Source of the DNA: an uncultured Verrucomicrobiae bacterium
GTDB lineage: Bacteria; Verrucomicrobiota; Verrucomicrobiia; Verrucomicrobiales; DEV007
Length of the DNA stretch: 5,869 bases
Assembly: GCA_937898895.1 (NCBI GenBank)
Contig: CALDKL010000565.1
Coordinates: forward strand, 1 to 5,869
Direction: 5' to 3'
Within the stretch, counting starts at the first letter, position 1, and each line of letters starts with the position of its first letter. Under the pieces are notes generated by a model. The model worked only from the letters and a program-made list of their open reading frames with translations, did not search any database and had not been told where the DNA came from. The translations under genes were made by a program, and so were the position numbers. Below, one piece after another: positions 5,335 through 5,869 of the stretch.

Positions 5335-5869
5335 ATGTCCGAATCCTCTCCTTCCCAGGCGGCCGATACCCGCCGCGTTGTTCTCGCCAGTTTCGTGGGC
5401 ACGACAATCGAATGGTACGACTTCTTCCTCTACGGCACCGCATCGGCCCTGGTCTTCAACCGGATCTTCTTCACGAATCTCGACGAGATGGCGGGCACGA
5501 TGGCGTCCTTCGCGACCTATGCGGTCGGCTTCTTCGCGCGGCCGCTCGGCGGGATCGTCTTTGGCCACTACGGGGACAAGCTTGGTCGGAAATCGATGCT
5601 GGTGACCACGCTGATGATGATGGGGATGACGACATTCCTCATCGGCCTCCTCCCCACCTACAATCAGGTCGGCCTGTGGGCTCCGGCACTGTTGGTGTTG
5701 CTCCGCTTTATCCAGGGCATCGGAGTCGGGGGAGAGTGGGGCGGAGCTGTGCTCATGGCGGTGGAGCACAGCACGGCGGGGAAGCGAGGCTATCACGCAA
5801 GCTGGGTGCAGGCGGGAGTCCCGGTGGGATTGCTTCTCGCGAACGGAGTCGTCATGATCTTTTCGGGTC
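5335..5869 (+). CDS. MHS-family major facilitator transporter (metabolite:H+ symporter), N-terminal part
   Basis: The frame runs open from the ATG at 5335 to the window edge (178 residues plus one base; family members are usually about 430-550 long). It is a proton-coupled symporter of the inner membrane in the group of E. coli ProP, ShiA, KgtP and YhjE. Seen in order: a short polar N-terminus, LASFVGTTIEWYDFFLYG (17-34) in helix 1, AVGFFARPLGGIVFGHYGD (63-81) with the loop 2-3 motif GHYGDKLGRK (77-86), helix 3 (89-106), and LLRFIQGIGVGGEWGGAVL (122-140) in helix 4, then SWVQAGVPVGLLLAN (156-170). All are strongly conserved MHS features. The substrate cannot be told; YhjE/ShiA-like members are the nearest I recall. 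An in-frame GTG at 5311 is a possible alternative start, but the ATG gives the usual short N-terminus. The gene is divergent from the HNH-like gene. Confidence 0.93.
   Translation, partial: MSESSPSQAADTRRVVLASFVGTTIEWYDFFLYGTASALVFNRIFFTNLDEMAGTMASFATYAVGFFARPLGGIVFGHYGDKLGRKSMLVTTLMMMGMTTFLIGLLPTYNQVGLWAPALLVLLRFIQGIGVGGEWGGAVLMAVEHSTAGKRGYHASWVQAGVPVGLLLANGVVMIFSG

Noticed and set aside
5190..5402. N-terminal extension of the HNH-like protein to ATG at 5336 or 5402
   Set aside because: The extension is Arg/Lys-rich and unlike the acidic start from 5189, crosses the AT-rich intergenic stretch, and would overlap the start of the transporter gene. The ATG at 5336-5334 shares its bases with the transporter ATG because ACATGT is a palindrome.

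Overview
The window is ordinary-looking chromosomal DNA of a GC-rich bacterium, with no mobile element, CRISPR array, tRNA or rRNA visible. Two traits recall the PVC group (Verrucomicrobiota, Chlamydiota and relatives): the NrdB tail (FFEQTVTEYQ followed by a short GAL-type end) and a very long NrdA with stacked ATP-cone domains. This placement is my inference from remembered family traits, not from a database search.

Layout. Positions 1-162 are the 3' end of nrdB, the radical-generating small subunit of class I ribonucleotide reductase. After an 87-bp pyrimidine-rich spacer comes nrdA (250-3519), the 1089-residue catalytic large subunit with all catalytic residues in place and three tandem ATP-cone-like domains. 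The two genes probably form one operon, closed by a strong GC hairpin at 3538-3565. Positions 3700-4767 encode a multi-pass membrane protease of the PrsW family with an unusual arginine- and proline-rich C-terminal tail. Its gene converges, with an 8-bp gap, on a minus-strand gene (4776-5189) for a small protein that looks like an HNH-nuclease relative that has lost its catalytic residues. A 145-bp, partly AT-rich intergenic region (5190-5334) separates this from a divergent gene (5335 to the window end) for the first part of an MHS-family (metabolite:H+ symporter) major facilitator transporter.

Only nrdB and nrdA clearly work together: they make deoxyribonucleotides from ribonucleoside diphosphates, with allosteric control through the ATP-cones. 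The PrsW-like protease, the HNH-like protein and the transporter have no evident shared pathway. None of the four visible start codons has a convincing Shine-Dalgarno sequence at the usual distance. The prsW-like and MFS genes share an ACTCTT-N-CCG motif just before their start codons, which may mark promoters giving leaderless or nearly leaderless mRNAs.

I found no clearly new biological system. The points most worth a second look are the three-cone NrdA, in which the middle cone rather than the outermost looks canonical, and the HNH-like protein without its H-N-H residues.
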